6,134 nt of DNA from Methylococcales bacterium (GTDB lineage Bacteria; Pseudomonadota; Gammaproteobacteria; Methylococcales; Methylomonadaceae): positions 1 through 6,134 of the forward strand of contig JAGLUC010000079.1 in NCBI GenBank assembly GCA_023134955.1, read 5' to 3'. Of this stretch, positions 5,855 to 6,134 are shown in pieces; position 1 is the first letter of the stretch, and each line of letters begins with the position of its first letter. The position numbers were made by a program, and so were the translations under genes. The notes beneath the pieces were generated by a model, which was given only the letters and a program-made list of their open reading frames with translations, was not told where the DNA came from and made no database searches.

Positions 5855-6134
5855 TTGAAAATATTATTATTTTTTTTTAGCGTCATTATCGCTCAAGCTG
5901 TTAATGCAATGGCTGTCACTGAAGTGACATCGGGAATTTATGTGCATTTTGGCAAGCATGAATTACCCAACAAAATCAATCATGGAGCTATTGCCAATAT
6001 TGGCTTTATTGTAGGTGATTCATGTGTTGCTGTGATTGATACCGGCGGTAATCCTGAACAAGGCTATGCTTTAAGAAAAGTTATTAAAAAAACCACTAAA
6101 GTGCCTGTTTGTTATGTGATTAATACACATGTTC
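5855..6134 (+). CDS. Quinoprotein relay system zinc metallohydrolase (SoxH-like MBL fold), 5' part
   Basis: Only the first 93 codons are present; the gene continues past the window end. Starting at TTG, residues 1-20 form a Sec signal peptide: a lysine at position 2, a hydrophobic core LLFFFSVIIA, and a likely cleavage site after VNA (18) or AMA (20). The mature protein should be periplasmic. Residues about 24-93 match the start of the metallo-beta-lactamase fold in PQQ-associated SoxH-like proteins: GIYVHFGKHE, GAIANIGFIVG, VAVIDTGG, then VINTHV, where the HxHxDH zinc motif begins just as the window ends. In known genomes these proteins accompany PQQ-dependent alcohol dehydrogenases and cytochromes, and their exact reaction is not established. 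The gene is divergent from fdhBA across 273 bp. A run of nine T (5870-5878) encodes part of the signal peptide. The MBL-fold assignment is firm; the subfamily is from memory of its N-terminal pattern. Confidence 0.8.
   Translation, partial: MKILLFFFSVIIAQAVNAMAVTEVTSGIYVHFGKHELPNKINHGAIANIGFIVGDSCVAVIDTGGNPEQGYALRKVIKKTTKVPVCYVINTHV

Noticed and set aside
5808..5858. Short upstream frame (16 codons, ATG at 5808) ending in TGA that overlaps the TTG start
   Set aside because: The purine-rich AAGG directly abuts its ATG, leaving no proper spacing, and the peptide is only a low-complexity hydrophobic string from AT-rich DNA. Conservation would be needed to revive it.

Overview
The window looks like part of a gammaproteobacterial chromosome with AT-rich DNA. 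A type I methanotroph or another methylotroph is the best guess. The guess rests on gene content: a soluble NAD-dependent formate dehydrogenase of the Methylobacterium FDH1 type sits next to a divergent gene for a PQQ-associated (SoxH-like) zinc metallohydrolase, a family usually found near methanol or alcohol dehydrogenases. The organism assignment is inference; no rRNA or other marker gene is present.

Left part (1-1100): a mobile-element graveyard. On the minus strand is the C-terminal part of an IS91-family transposase, which keeps the paired-tyrosine motif and the C-terminal cysteine cluster but has lost its N-terminal half. The break coincides with one copy of a perfect 18-bp direct repeat (529-546 and 603-620). 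Beyond it are a remnant of an IS1595-type transposase zinc-ribbon domain on the plus strand (about 744-917) and several copies of the heptamer GTCCGCT/AGCGGAC. Two of these copies form a hairpin just downstream of the formate dehydrogenase operon. No intact gene lies between 553 and 1100.

Central part (1101-5581): a two-gene minus-strand operon, fdhB then fdhA. FdhB (564 aa) fuses a NuoE-like thioredoxin-fold [2Fe-2S] domain to a NuoF-like FMN/NADH/[4Fe-4S] domain. FdhA (924 aa) is the catalytic subunit, with a [2Fe-2S] domain, two [4Fe-4S] ferredoxin clusters, and the molybdopterin (Mo or W) oxidoreductase domain with a Cys-His active site. The stop codon of fdhB lies inside the fdhA ribosome-binding site, so the two are probably translated in a coupled way. 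Together they should oxidise formate to CO2 and pass electrons to NAD+, the last step of one-carbon oxidation. No delta subunit and no FdhD-type sulfurtransferase gene are in the window.

Right part (5582-6134): a 273-bp divergent intergenic region with a possible operon promoter and an inverted repeat, followed by the first 93 codons of an exported metallo-beta-lactamase-fold protein that runs off the window end inside its zinc-binding motif.

I see no clearly new biological system here. The most useful second looks are the FDH/PQQ-relay pairing, the missing His-Cys3 cluster in FdhA, and the repeat-bounded transposon debris.
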